The position numbers and the translations under genes are program-made. The notes under the pieces are model-generated. The model saw only the letters and a program-made list of their open reading frames with translations, had not been told where the DNA came from and did not search any database. 64,000 bases of DNA from Colius striatus (lineage: Eukaryota > Chordata > Aves > Coliiformes > Coliidae), in the NCBI RefSeq assembly GCF_028858725.1, contig NC_084781.1:6084513-6148512 (forward strand), in the 5' to 3' direction. Shown piece by piece: positions 18,894-39,879 of this stretch (positions are counted from its first letter, which is position 1; every line of letters begins with the position of its first letter).

Positions 18894-21800
18894 TCACAGG
18901 CGGCTGTCCTTGCTGTCCCTGTTCAGCAGGCTCAGGGGGTCGATCTGCAGCATGAGCCACGTGTTGGTGCTGAGGCTGGAGATGAGGGGCAGCGTCCCCA
19001 GGAGGTCAGTGTTCAAGTCGTTCAGGTTGAAAGGAGCTTTCAGGAGCTGGGATCCATCTTTGGAGGCTGAGAGAGCCCCTGGAGCCCCATAGTTCAGCAG
19101 AGTAGGGACTTGGGGTCCCATTTGGCTGGAAAAGTCCCAGGCAATGGGCTCCCAAGGGGCTGCCCGTGGAGCAAGGTCCTGTGTGTGTCTGCGGGGAGGC
19201 TCGGCAGAGGACTGCTTCAAATAGCCTTTGGGCACAGCCAGCTCGGAGCACTCTACTTCCAGCATGACGTCTGCGCTGCCCGGGCCCTGCGGGCATCCTG
19301 CCCAGCCTGAGAAGGGCAGCGCCTTGGCTGTGTCCCACCTGGGCTGCACCGTGCCCTTGCTCTGCTGCAGGTACCCCCGGAACTGCAGGTCCTGCTGGCT
19401 GAGCTCCCCGCCGCAGGGCTGCAGGGGCTCCGTGGGGCCGGGGCTCCCGCTGCTGGACGAGCACGTGGGGTCGAGGCGGCCGCTCTCCAAGCCCAGGCCG
19501 CTGTCATCGCCAGCGGGCAGCTGCTGTCTGTAGCCCTGGGGCTCGGGCCCCGAGGAGCAGCCCAGCTCAGGGGCGTGCAGGCAAATGCCGCTGTCGGTGC
19601 TGGCACAGCTGCTGTCTCTGCTGCCCGCAGCCCCCAGCCCTGGCAGGCGCAGCCACTCCTCAGACCAGCCCGGGAGCCTCCAGCCCTTCTCCAGGGGCAG
19701 CTGTGCTGTGCTGGTGCTGCCCTCGAGCCCGCTGTTCTGCTGGGGCTCCTTCTGTCCCAGAAACAGCTGCTGTACAGGGTCTGTGTCTGGGCTGCCTGAG
19801 GATGAGGACTCCTGCTCCACCCAGAGCGAGCTCTGCTTTATGAAAGACTTCTGGAAGGGAGAGAAGAGAAAGGGGTGAGCCATGTCTCGTGAGCAATGCT
19901 TCGTCCCTGCTTGTCGCCTGCCTCTCCCAACAGCTACCCAATCTCACAGCCTCGTGCCAGCTGCCTTACCAGAACGGCAGGTGTCCTCACAGGTTGCTTT
20001 ACGTAGAAGCACACCAGCAGAGATCCCAGGAGGCCCAAGAACAACAGGGTGATGAAGGAGGAGCCAACGATGCCCAGGGCAAACTCTGCACTCTCTGCAA
20101 GAGAGGATGTGCCTAGGTGAGGGGGGCGAGGCAGAGCCTTCCATGCACACACAGAAGGGGGCCAGAGCCAGGAGCATGGAGAGGATCTGTGTCCCCCAGG
20201 GCCCCTTGGCCAGCTCCCCGTCACTCACTGTGCCTGTGGGTGGTGGTGACGCACTGCTCGTCGGTGCGCGTGGCACGGATGCGGCGGCTGGCCACGTCGG
20301 GCTCCACGCTGATGCAGTACTCCGTGTCCCAGAACAGCCTGCTGATGTTGAACTTCGGGGTGGTCTCTACCACTTGGTACTGCAATGAGAAGAGTGCAGG
20401 CTGGTCCCCAAGAGCCCCCAGCTCTTGAGGGAGGACCGTGCCCTGTGCTTCCCTCCCCATTGCTCCACTGTCCCCTGGGGTGCTTTGCAATACAGCTGAC
20501 AGCAGCCAGACCCAAAAGCCCAACAAGAACTGGGGAATCTACTGCAAGAAAACACACAGAGAAATCCCTCTACTGTGGTGTGGCTGTGAGAAAGCTCGAT
20601 CTGAAGTTGCACTTTAAAACTGTGCTGCTCAGCTTGAGCTGCGCTGCGCGTGACGGACGGGGATGGCGTGGGACCTCGTCTCACCGTGCGGTTGTCCTGC
20701 GCCCTCCTGACGTACACCACGTATCGCCTCGCATGCTTCTGGATGTCCTCGTACTTCACGCTGGTGTTGCCCACCCTGAGCAGCAGCTGCAGCTGCACGT
20801 GGACGCTGTTGCCTGTCACAGAGAGGCTCTGGCCCGATAGCCGCAGGCTGGCTGCAAACAAGTGAGTTGGGAGAGCACGTTGGGGTTTTCATTCCTGTTT
20901 GCAGCTCGGCAGCAGACTGAGCTGTGTCTGCTCCTTGCAGCCAGTGCTGCTTGCCCCAGCTTTGTCCCACCCTGCTGCTGTTCTCCCCAGCAGCCTGGCA
21001 GCCCCTGGGCTGCAGGGCAGAGGCAGACACCCGACCTACCTTCTTGTGGAGAGAAAGAGTTGGTTCTTTTCCACGGGGATGTGTGGTTTCCAGACACAGC
21101 CCTGACCCGTGCGTAGTAGCGCAGGGCAGGATCCAGGGTGTAGTAGGTGAGGTCGCAGGAATTCCCTGAGATCCTCATGCAGTTTGGGACGGCTGTCCAG
21201 GAGAAATTGGTGCCATAGCTGCAGGGAGAAGTGCCCAGGATGAGAGCAGCACGGGCAGCGGCCAGGGCCTCCACTGTCACCGCTGTCAGTACCAGATCCT
21301 GGGCAGCAGCTGAACCTCTCTGTGCTCTCCATACTCACACTTTGTGCTCCACCTCGTAGCGGACGTTGCTGGGGAGGTTGTGTCCCGGCTCCCACTGCAG
21401 CAGGTGATGTGCCATCTCCGCAGCAAAGTGCACGTGCCTGGGGCTGGCCAGCCTCTCACCTGCGGGCCCCAGGCCAGTGTTAGGGGAGCCTGCATAGCAC
21501 CCTGTCCCCTCCCTGCAGCACCCACCAAGCTGGGCAAAGCTCCTTGTGACTACAGCAACTGCCCATGCGCTCTAGACACAGAAGGATTTCCCCAGCCCTG
21601 TCCCACTTCCAAGGTTCCGTGTTTGCTTGTCCCCCTCTTCCCCTTCCTCGGTCTTCTGGGGAGAGCCAAGCTCAGTGTGGCTGAGAGGATCTGGGTGCTT
21701 CTCTGGCCTGAGAGATGAGCGTGCTCTATGTGCCTCCCTGCCCCCCTGCCATTTGCTAGCAGCTCTGTTTGGATTCAGCTTTCCTGTTTTGCTTCTCTGC

Positions 21801-22380
21801 TGCCTGGAAAAAAACCACTTTTTCACACCTCCTGCCTGATCTTCAGCATTGTCACCTCAAAGCAAACAATCCATAGATAACATCTGTCACCCTCTTCTGT
21901 GCTGGTTTCCTTAGCAGCTGCAGTCTGACACAGAGCTGTGCCGCTACCCGGGGAGGACGGCACGGATGGCTCAGTGCCACGTCAGCCACTGGCTGTTTCA
22001 CCCCAATACAAGGCACAGTGGTGGAGATAAGGCTGCCTGATGATGCCTGAGAACTAACACAGCCCTAGGATCCCAGGAAAGGTGGGTGTGAGCAGAAGCT
22101 GTGGCTGTGCCAGCCCAAGCACTGCCCAGGCAGTGGCAGGGGCCGAGCAGCAGCAGCTCCACTCGCTGCCTGCCCAGGGATCTGCCCCTGTCTCGGTCCC
22201 CAGCCTGGTGCCAGGATCTGGGGGCAGAGGGGAGCAGAGCAGCCTGCCAGAACCATGTGGCTCGGGCACAGTGAGCGGGCAGCTGAAGACCAGCGCGGTG
22301 TGGATAAGAGACTCACCGTCCGTCGGCCAGGCGAGGAGCAGTGCCACACAGAGGGCTAGGGCTGTGGTGCAGGGGGCCAT
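18894..22380 (-). CDS. IL10RA: IL10RA, interleukin-10 receptor alpha chain (complete, 7 exons, 587 aa)
   Basis: Coding exons in transcript order: 22380-22317, 21459-21339, 21218-21040, 20851-20685, 20379-20229, 20094-19970, 19850-18894, together 1764 nt; human has 578 aa. There is a signal peptide (MAPCTTALALCVALLLAWP), then two fibronectin-type domains of the class II cytokine receptor fold (RYEVEH and RYYARVRAV in D1; Cys199 and Cys220 in D2), a transmembrane segment about 234-258, and a cytoplasmic tail encoded by one long last exon. The tail keeps STDSGICL, DDSG, two STAT3-docking motifs as in human (GYLQQ at Tyr429, GYLKQ at Tyr479) and LGTLPLISSL near the C-terminus. The protein binds IL-10 and signals through JAK1/STAT3 with IL10RB. 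Odd points: a third YxxQ (GYRQQ, Tyr376), Arg55 where human has the first Cys, an extra Cys83, and a C-terminal extension of about 25 residues. Confidence 0.96.
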
Positions 22381-22654
22381 AGCGGCTCAGCATCCTCTGA
22401 GGGTGCTGGGCTGAGTGAGGAGCGTGCTGGGCTCTGCTCTGGCTGGCTGCTGGGGCTTGTTTTTCCCCCAGAGGCTGGGCTCAGTGACGTCTCGGAGGCG
22501 TTCGCAGAGGAAAATAGCTGTGCGGTGACTTCCACTTTTGAGTGCCCACCCACTCACTCGCAGCTCATCTCACAGCCCAGGCTGGGCATTTCCTGCAGGC
22601 AGCCTTAAAGGAACAGCTTTGAGGGGGTTTATGAACAAAACAGTACGCAGTTGA

Positions 22655-22667
22655 GAAAATGAAAATG
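22655..22667 (+). promoter_or_regulatory. ISRE-like motif upstream of IL10RA
   Basis: GAAAATGAAAATG fits the GAAANNGAAA core of interferon-stimulated response elements, bound by IRF factors. It lies about 275 bases upstream of the IL10RA ATG. Sequence match only. Confidence 0.4.
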
Positions 22668-23713
22668 GGAGTAAATCATCCCTCTGCCTGGGCTGCCTCC
22701 TCCTTAAACAAGATGAGCCCAGCACGGCCCCGAGGCTCTGGCCCCGTGGCCATGTCTCCGATGTCTGGTGATGCTGGCCTCAGGTGCTAGGACCTGACTT
22801 GCCACTGCACGCTGGCAGTCCTCTGCTTTGTCTTCAGGCAGGTTGAATTATAACAGAGCCTGCTTGAGGGCTTTCCTGGAGCCTGTGCAAGCCCAGGGGC
22901 CCTCCCTTGTGATGGAGAACAATTTGCCTCAAGAGGAGGAATTTCCCACTGGGGAATTAGTGGAAAGGACACAGATAAAAAGAGCAAGAAAAACCAAAAG
23001 TGCTCTGGAGAGCCTCAGAAAGCTCCAGAGCAGTCCCTGGCTTGGCAGGCATAGAGGTTGTCTTTAAAGAACCACCTTAAATTCCTGAAGTGGGAAATTT
23101 CAGCTTTGACTCTGAACAGAATCTGTCCCCTGACTCATCTTTCTTACTAAAGACCATGGGCTTCCATGAACTTGCAGCCTTGCCAGAACACCGGCAAATT
23201 GAGCAGCAGAGCTGGGCAACGGGGCCTCAGGCACGGCAGGACCTCAAGCATGGCAGGCTGGCAAGCCTGGCTCCTGTGGCACCCAGGGACATGCAGGCTC
23301 CAGCTCCACTCTGCCAGTGGCAGAGGGCAGTGATGCTGGGTGCCTGGCAGCAGGAGAAGCTCTCCCTCGCTGGCAGCCTCCTGTGCCGAGGGCCAGCCTC
23401 AGGGATGGGCACATCCCCCAGGTTTGCCCTGGCTTGACTTGCCTCCCCGTCTCTGGCACACCAGCTGATGTCCTGTCACTCTGCTGTCAGCTTGTGAGTC
23501 AGATCTGGCAGCCACTGAATTTGGGAGTCCAGAGATGAAGCAGAGCCCATCCCACACAAAGCCACAGCTCGTGTTTTGTGCAAAAGAATGAAAATCAAAA
23601 GCTACGGGATCAGAAAAAGAGGAAGGAGGGAGCCTTGTGGAAAAGACCTCATGGGGCTCATCCTGTGGGCGAGGCGGTTCAGAGCCTTGGGAGAAACGGT
23701 TGGCAGTTTAGGG

Positions 23714-23724
23714 GAAAATGAAAC
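23714..23724 (+). promoter_or_regulatory. Second ISRE-like motif (GGGGAAAATGAAACAGG context)
   Basis: GAAAATGAAAC fits the GAAANNGAAAC consensus closely. It lies about 1.3 kb upstream of the IL10RA ATG and about 3 kb upstream of TMPRSS13, so either gene could be the target. Sequence match only. Confidence 0.4.
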
Positions 23725-24251
23725 AGGCTGAGGAGAAATGAGAGTTGTGCTGAAGGAAAGCTCAGCTCACCACGGGCTGCCTGTGGGGCTGGTGCTGGCA
23801 CCTGAGCTGCTGCACGGAGCGGGTGCTGCCCGGGGTCCCTCTCAGTGGCCTCCCCTCTTCCTCCCAGCACGCAGCCCTGTCCCTCAGCCACTCTGCTGCT
23901 ACTTCTACTCCCCACTCGGTACTTTTCTGCTAGGGAGAGTTTCTCTGCACCAGCCCTGGCACAGGCAGGGCAGCCAGCCATAGCTGCAGCTCACCTCTGC
24001 AGCAGGGGTTGCTGACCACCCCGTGCACCCTGTTAAAACCAAAGCATCACAGAAAAGAGCAGCCCCCTGTTTTCAGTGTCAGCATGAGAGGTTTTGAGTT
24101 CACAGGTCAAAACAGGCCTCAAGAACACCGTCAAGTTTCCTTTTTGTGTTCAAAATCGTTGACTAATCTTCGAATAGGAACAGCCATGTTTTTAATAACC
24201 TGGAAACCTCCTGAGTCAAAACCACAGAGCAGGTCTTTCCCCAGAAGTTCT

Positions 24252-24570
24252 GCAGCCCTTATCATAGAATCTTTACAGTTGGAAAAGGCCTTTAAGATCA
24301 TTGAGTCCAAGCACTCACCTCGCACTGCCAGGTCCATCACTAACCCGTGCCCTCAGCACCTCAGTTACGTGTCTTTTGAATATCTCCAGGGATGGGGACT
24401 CCAACCACCTCCCTGGGCAGCCTGTCCCATGCTTAATAACCCTCTCAGTAAAAAAAGTTCTTCCAAATGCCCAATGTAAAAGTCCCCTGGAACAACTTAA
24501 ATCCATTTCTTTGTGTTCTGTTATTTGTTACTGCAGACCAGAGATCGGGAGCTGCAGCCACCCCGGCCCC
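24252..24570 (-). mobile_element. CR1 LINE, 5'-truncated 3' end, minus orientation
   Basis: Read on + it begins ATCATAGAATCTTTACAGTT and continues with GGAAAAGGCCTTTAAGATCA, TTGAGTCCA, CAGGGATGGGGACTCCAACC, ACCTCCCTGGGCAGCCTGTC and CTCAGTAAAAAAAGTTCTTC. This is the reverse complement of the well-known 3' part of bird CR1 elements. Only about 0.3 kb remains, as usual for CR1, with no coding part of the reverse transcriptase visible. The right edge, near CTGCAGACC, is approximate. Confidence 0.88.
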
Positions 24571-26712
24571 CTGCCCGGCTCCTGCTGGGATCTCCTGCCC
24601 CAGCCCTGGGCACCAGCTTGGCCATGGGGCTGCCCTTGGCTGCAGAGCACAGCCCATCCTCAGCCTCCAGCCCCACAGGTGACGTGGCCAGCCTTGAAAC
24701 ACTCTGCTGTGGGCCCCTGTGTGGAGCTAGGCAGGTGGCTGTGGCCCAGCCCTGGGGCAGGACAATGCACCTTTCCCGGGAGAACAGGGTGCTCCTTTTC
24801 CCTCCCAGCACCCTGCTGCCTGGAGCACAGTGGAGGAGCCACAGGGCTCTCCCAGGCTCTGGCTGGCTGCCCTTAGCACCTCGCTCTGCTAGCTGGGAGG
24901 GCAGGAGGGTGCAGCAGGGCTCAGAGGAGCAGTCACCAGCAAGAAGTGTGAGGGTTTCACCCAGGAGGTGTGCACGCACAGCACACCAGGTTGCCAAGGT
25001 CAAGCCCGGACACAGGGTTCTCTGGAACTTGCTCTCCATACACAGCTTTGTAGAAACTGCAGCAAGCAACCGTTCCTGGGGCTGCTTTCTCAGAATCCCT
25101 CTTCAGAAGAGGACGTGGCAGCTGGTGCAGGCTGCGTGGCCAGCTCCTGCCTCCCTCTGCCATCGGGGGCACAGGGCAGATGCAAAAAGCAGACAAAATG
25201 CTCGTAGTCTGGTGAAAACTAGAGAAGTGTACTGCAGAGCGAGGGCTGGCTCAGAAAACACCCTGGAGGCAGAGGATCCCAAGAGCAGGAGGCCTGGCTC
25301 ATGGGCACTGCCAGGAAAGCGCTTGCCCTGGGTGGGCTCACTGGAGAGGGGCAGGCAAAGGGCTTGGCAATCACCTTGCTAGGAAAAACATAGGGAGTAA
25401 GCAGCAAGATGGGGATGGCTCAGGCGTTGGTCTCCTCTGAGCTCCCCCATCCCCCTCTCTGGCTGCTGGGCTTTGGCCCCAGGCTGTGAACAGGAGAAGG
25501 GCAGGAATTAGCCCCTCTGGGAAGGGGAGCCCCAAGGCAGGGAGGAGAGGGCAGAGACATCCACCCCGGGCTTTTCAGCCTTGAGATCCAGGGAGTGTGA
25601 AGCAGCTTTCCTTCCAGCTTGGATGGCCCTGATTGTCCCCTGCACTTCAGCTGAGCAGCTGTGGGTGGGGAGCTGGATGAATAAGGTGTGAATAATGCTG
25701 GGAGAAATGTGCCTGGAAAAATAGTGTCAGGATGGGGCTCACAGGAGACACCACAGAGCCAGGCACAGCCTCCTGGGACCAGGCTGCCCTCCCCTGACCC
25801 AGCTGCCCTCATGCCCAGAAAGGAAGGAGGGGGCTGCTTCTTATCCCAGAGACTGGATGCACTGCTCAGAGCTGGGAGCAGATAAGTTGCAGGAAGCACT
25901 GGCTGCATCTGTGGGAAAGCATCCTGCCTATCTGCTGTGCAGCCTCGGCCAGTGAGGAGCACAGGCACAGGCTCCATCTGCCCTGCAACTCTGCTCTGGC
26001 AGCCCAGGGTCATGGCTCCAGGTTCTGGACATCAGAACACACACTCTGGAGCTGGGCTTTCCTCCTGTAAATGTGGCTATCTTTACCTCATTAGAGGTAT
26101 CTTTATCTCACCTTATTTCTCCCAAACGTGAGTTCTGGGTTAAGCAAATCATCCCCAAGCTCACACGCGCAGAGGAAGCAGGAGACTTGCACAATGTGGA
26201 ATCTTTGCTCCTTGGGCAAAGGAGAGAAAAAGCCTCCATGGAGTCTAGAAGGCAACAGCAGCTCACTGCCCTCAGAGCAGGGTGTTCTGGACTCTTTAGT
26301 CACCCCTCGTCTCCCTCCCATCCTCAGCTGGCACTCGCAGCCCTGGGCCAGGTGCGGGTGAGCATGTGGCTGGCGCTCAGTGAAGAAGAGGCCCTTGGGC
26401 AGAGAGGGTGCCTGTGATGCTGCTCACCCCCGGGGCCGGATCTCCCAGCTCCCACAGCTTTGGTGGCAGCCGTGCTGCTTCCCGTGCCCGGCGTTCCTCA
26501 GCAGAGGCAGGTGTTTTGTGTGCCGTGCCGGGAGCAGTTGGGAAACAGGCAGCGGAGGAGCAGGGCGGCAGGTCGGACTGGTTTCCCTCGGCACCTGGCG
26601 CTGGCACTGACGTACGAGCCCGCTCGCCAAACAGCTCCTGCCCCGTCCCCGCGGCCCCGGCGAAGGATGGCTGTGCCGGAGCTGTGAGCCCGGCCCGGCG
26701 CCGCAGCGGCCC

Positions 26713-35417
<8,705 letters not shown>

Positions 35418-38400
35418 GACCGGGCTGGACACTCGCCTGGGCTGTGCCGCTCCGGCCGGTTGCTGCCAGGGCGTGATGATGCTGCCAGCAGATCCCCTCA
35501 CCTCTCTCTGGCCTGTCCGTGCCGCCTGGGCTGTGCCACTGCCCCAGCCTCTGAGAACACAGTGCCTGCAAACTGACTCTGCCCTCGCCCACAGGAGGCA
35601 GCCTGGCAGCAAGTGGGCAAAGCGCCCAGCTAGCCCCAGCGGGTAGCACGTGGCGGGCAGCAGTCTGGCTGGCTGTGCCCCCCGGCAGGCACCTCCTCGG
35701 CCTCTCTCCGTGGGTCTCCTGTAAATAGTGGTGTCTGGACAGCGTGTGGCAAGTGCTTCCTGGCAGTACCACAGCGGGCGAGGGGCTGCTGGCGCTGCCC
35801 AGCCATCCCGTGGAGGCTGCGCACGGAGGCGAGGAGCAGGGGAGCCGTGGGCTGCCTGTGGCGAGGGAGCTGCCTGGCGGGGCTGTGCCGCCGGGGGGCT
35901 CAGCCGCATGCTGGGCTGTGTGCCACGCTGCCCACACCGTTCTCCCACGGAGGGCTGAGCCGTGGGGAGCCCTCGGGGAGGAGCAGCAGGTCTGCAGATT
36001 GCTGTAGGATCTAAAGGACAGTGCTGCCCGTGAGAGAAATGCCTATTTGTTTCTGTGGCTGTGGTGGGACTGAGCCCTCGTTGCCCCTGGCCCACTCGGG
36101 GGGCACGTCTGCTTGGTGGGGGTGGCAGCGGGAGGGCTGACAGAAGAGAAAGCTGGGCAGGGGGCTGGTGGGGCACGGAGGGAAACCCCGAGCCAAGGGC
36201 TGAGAACTGTGGGGCTCAGCTTGTGCTGTGGAGCCCTTGGAGATGTGGGTTCCCCCATGGCTGCGGGTGCTGGGCTCTGCGTGGGGCAGGCAGTCTGGGT
36301 GCCGACCCACACCACCTGTAGTGGGGTAAAAAGCACCCATCTCTCCCGAGGAGATGGTGCATGCCCCAGCTGGGGTGCTTGGCTGCTGCTCCAGACCTGC
36401 ACCGAAACAATAAGAGCTGTTGCCTTTTGGGAAACACTGAGTCAGCCTGACCTCAAACAGCTTTTCCAAAGAAGCAACCCAGAAACCTCCCACGGAGTGC
36501 GGGAGCCTCCCTGAAGGGGTTGTGCAGAGGCCAAGGGACTGTTTTCACTTTGTAACATCTTTGCTGCTCAGTGAGTTCAAGGAGGAGCAACCTGCTGCTG
36601 GCACACGGTGCCCGGCGGCTCAGGCTGTGGGGACATTGCAGCTGTGGGGCAGACTGCAGCCTGTTTGGGCTCCTGTGGCAACGGGGCACTGGCCCCCTGC
36701 CAAGGGCAGAGCTGCAGGATCAGTGGTGGGGGGCAAGAGGGCAAGCAGAGCCCGTGGGCATGGGGAGGTGTAGGTGGTGGGCTGCATCCTGCTCACAGAG
36801 GGGCTGCAGACGGTGCCCTGCAGCTCTGCCTTGGGACAGGGGGAAGCCTGAGGTTGGGGCTTTGGCCACAGGTCCAGTTCAGTCTCCACACAGCTGGTGC
36901 TGCTGAAATAACCCTGAAACTGGATAGAAATGGAAACGTGGGGCCACCCCAGGTGCAGCCGGGGTGTGCAAGGTGGGGCTGGTGCTGGCATGGGCTCAGC
37001 TGCTTTGCTTGGCCACTCCCCTCCATCACCAGAGCATTCTCCCCAGAGGGTGCTCAGGGGGCAGGACAGGCTGGTGCTTCATCTGGCAGCAGAGCTGTGG
37101 CCTCTCATGACTTCCCCCTTTTCCACTGGACCCGTTAAGTCGTGAAGTCAGTGGGTCTGAAGTCACAGCCTCAACTTAGGTCTGTCCAAAGGCTCTGAGA
37201 GTTTCTGCTGCTAAGAGTTGTAGTGTGTACCAGAGAGCAGCAGCTCACGGGGTTCTGTTGCTGCCCAGGCTGGCATGCTGCAGAAACAGAGCCTTTGAGA
37301 AACAACAGAACAAAAATTGGAACCTAACAAGAGCTGATTTTGCTGGAGCTATGTTCCTGGAAACTGTGCCGTTTCAGCATGTGGAGGACCTGCTTCTGCG
37401 CTGTGCATTTCAGCTCCTCAGAGGTTACTGCTCTTCTGTTCTCTGAAGCAGTCTCTCAGAGCAGAGAAACTAATACAGATTTATGTCTCCTGAAGCTGAC
37501 GTGCAGCAGCTCTTCCTCACAGGCCACAGAAAGGTGTGCTGTGTTTCCCCAAGGGCTGAGGTTTTCTGACCAGCTCTGAAGCAATGATTCTCTCATGAAG
37601 CTGCCTGGCCCTGCCTGTTGCACTCTGCTGTTCCCAAAGACAGGGCTGTGCAGCCTCAGACTTAGACACCACTTTGCCTCTTCTCCACGGGCATCTGAGC
37701 AAAAAGGTCCCGCTGCCCATCACCCCCAGGGGATCAGAGCCATGGAGGGTGCCAGCCGGGCCCTGAGGAACCTCCTGGGACCTGCAGCTCTCACAGAGCC
37801 CCCTGTGCTCAGCTTCCTTGGCTCGCTGCAGCTCTGGAGCATCTGAGCCCAGGGGCTCTGAGCATGGCCCCACAGCCATATGGGCTGTTGCCATGTTTTT
37901 CTGTGCTTTGGAATATTGGGCCAAGAGTCCTCAAGGAACAGAAATGACAGAAATACAGTCTGTTGGGCACCAGTGAATTACAGCCCATTAGTGGTGCTTT
38001 TCTCAAGCCCTCCTTTTATAGCTCTTTGTTCTGTTAGGGCGAAACTGATTTGTTTATATGGTTTCAGAGATGATGTTTCTCCACAAAAATGTTTTTCCCA
38101 CACTTTTGGATTGGTTCCCTTCCACAGGCAGTAACATCAGCACTTGGCATAGCGCCACTGAACTTCAGCTTGTGCAACAGCCACGGGGTGGGCTCAGACA
38201 GAGCACCCCGGGCAGCGCCACGGTGTCGTCCTTGGCTCCCAGGGGACTATGGCAGCTCTGGGCACTGTCTGCTCTGTTTGCAAGCTTGGCATTAGAGAAG
38301 GGAAAGACCTTAAAATGGGAGGGGAGAATTGTGGGGAGCAAGCAGCGTGTTGCCCTGCTGCCGGCCAGGCCGCACTGCCCCCGCGCCGGAGGAGACGCCG

Positions 38401-39870
38401 GCTGCCCAGCTTCTCTGCTGTAAGATGACACAGCCCCAGATGAAATCATTCCCTTCTCGGAGCTCCTGGCACTGCTCCTGTTGACTCAAACGGCATGAGG
38501 AGATCAGCCCAGCCCCTTGCTTAGCAGAAGCTGCCGTCACTTGCCTGGCCTCGATGCTGCCCACCTCACCCTGGCCCAACTGAGCAGCCGTGGCTGGGTA
38601 CAGCTCTCCCCAGCAGCAGGGCTCTGGGAGCAGATGTTTCCCATTAGCATCAGCTGGAGCCATTTCCCCTCTGTGGCAGTGTCACAGCAGACACTTCTTT
38701 CCCCCCCACACACAAGGGATCTCTGCTTTGCCTGAGTTTGTACAGATGGAAAAAATCTTTGCTGCCCACTATTTTAGATTCTAGTTGCTTTGGGCAACAC
38801 CTTGTAAACAAGAGCTGCAGGAAGGGGAGCACATCCCAGATCCAGCCTGTGTGGGTGCTCCGTGTCTGGGCTGAGCGAGACCCACTGCGCTCACTGCAGT
38901 GCCCCAGGCAGCACCACGTCAGAACATCTCGCTGTGTGCAGTGAATGACACAGCTGAGGACTGGGTAAGGTCCCAGAAACCCAAAACTTGATTACAACTG
39001 CTTGATCTGTGCCTCGCTCAGTGCAGGGTAACTGACAGCCTTATCATGTCATCCTTACGCATGAGAGAACCTTGACGTTGTCCAGCTCTCTCTGCTGGCC
39101 TGCATCCCTTGACCTGTCTGAATAATTGCCTTGAAATGCCAGTGCTGCTTTATTTTCTTTTTATACTTTACTGGAAATGGGGAAGTGAATGTACAATGGG
39201 CTACGTGTCGTTATTGTCTGATTCCTATCTGAGATGCATTTGGTTATTAGGGGATGAAGCAGCTCAGCGGTGAGAGCATTGCTAAGGTGTTTTTTTCAAG
39301 AAGAAATGGCTCTCCAGGGCAGCAGCAGGAGCTGGGCAGACATGGGTGTGCCAGGCTAGCCTGGAAGAGAGCGATGCCCCATGCATTGGGCACTCAGCTG
39401 CTCCCCAGCAGTGCACAAAGCACCGTGTTCCTCATCCAACAGTGCCCAGCCTGCAAGAAGTTCCGGGTTCGCGTGGGTATCACCGAGTAGGTTTGATGCC
39501 GTGCATGGCACAGCTCTCAGGAGCTCAGAGCAGGCCTTCAGCTCACTGTGCTCCTACCGCAGATGCCCACAGCCACGGGAAGGCGGCCCTGCAGGCACCC
39601 CGGCGGCTCCGAGCACAGCCAGGACGGCTTCCCTCTCTGCGGCGACTGCTCCCGGGCCAGCAACAGCTCCCGGGCTGTGCCACGCTGTATTAAACACCTA
39701 TCCCCCGCCCAGATCCTGCTCCTCCCGACGTGCCCGGCTGTGGGCTGCCACGAAGCTGCGCGACAGGGCGTTCGTTCACAGCAGCAGCGGGTCCAGCCCT
39801 TCCTTCTCCCTCCGTTAGACGGCATTTTGCCTTGGCTGCCCGAAGCATGCGCTGGCTTCTGACGGTCTCT
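35418..39870. other. TMPRSS13 3'UTR and intergenic gap to FXYD6
   Basis: The first few hundred bases past the TAA must be TMPRSS13 3'UTR. No canonical AATAAA on + is seen close by; the nearest candidates are AATAG at 35723 and CAATAA near 36405, so the 3' end is undefined. The rest shows no gene, RNA or mobile element that I can name. From about 37.9 kb the base composition becomes more AT-rich, with several A/T-rich tracts near 39.0-39.3 kb. Confidence 0.45.
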
Positions 39871-39879
39871 GGGTAAGGA

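Larger units (their letters stand above)
22381..26712. promoter_or_regulatory. Divergent intergenic region between IL10RA (-) and TMPRSS13 (+)
   Basis: These 4.3 kb contain no gene I can support. They hold the IL10RA promoter (about 22.4-22.8 kb), two interferon-response-like motifs, a CR1 LINE fragment near 24.25-24.57 kb, and the GC-rich TMPRSS13 promoter from about 26.4 kb. No TATA box with good position was found for either gene. Confidence 0.55.
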
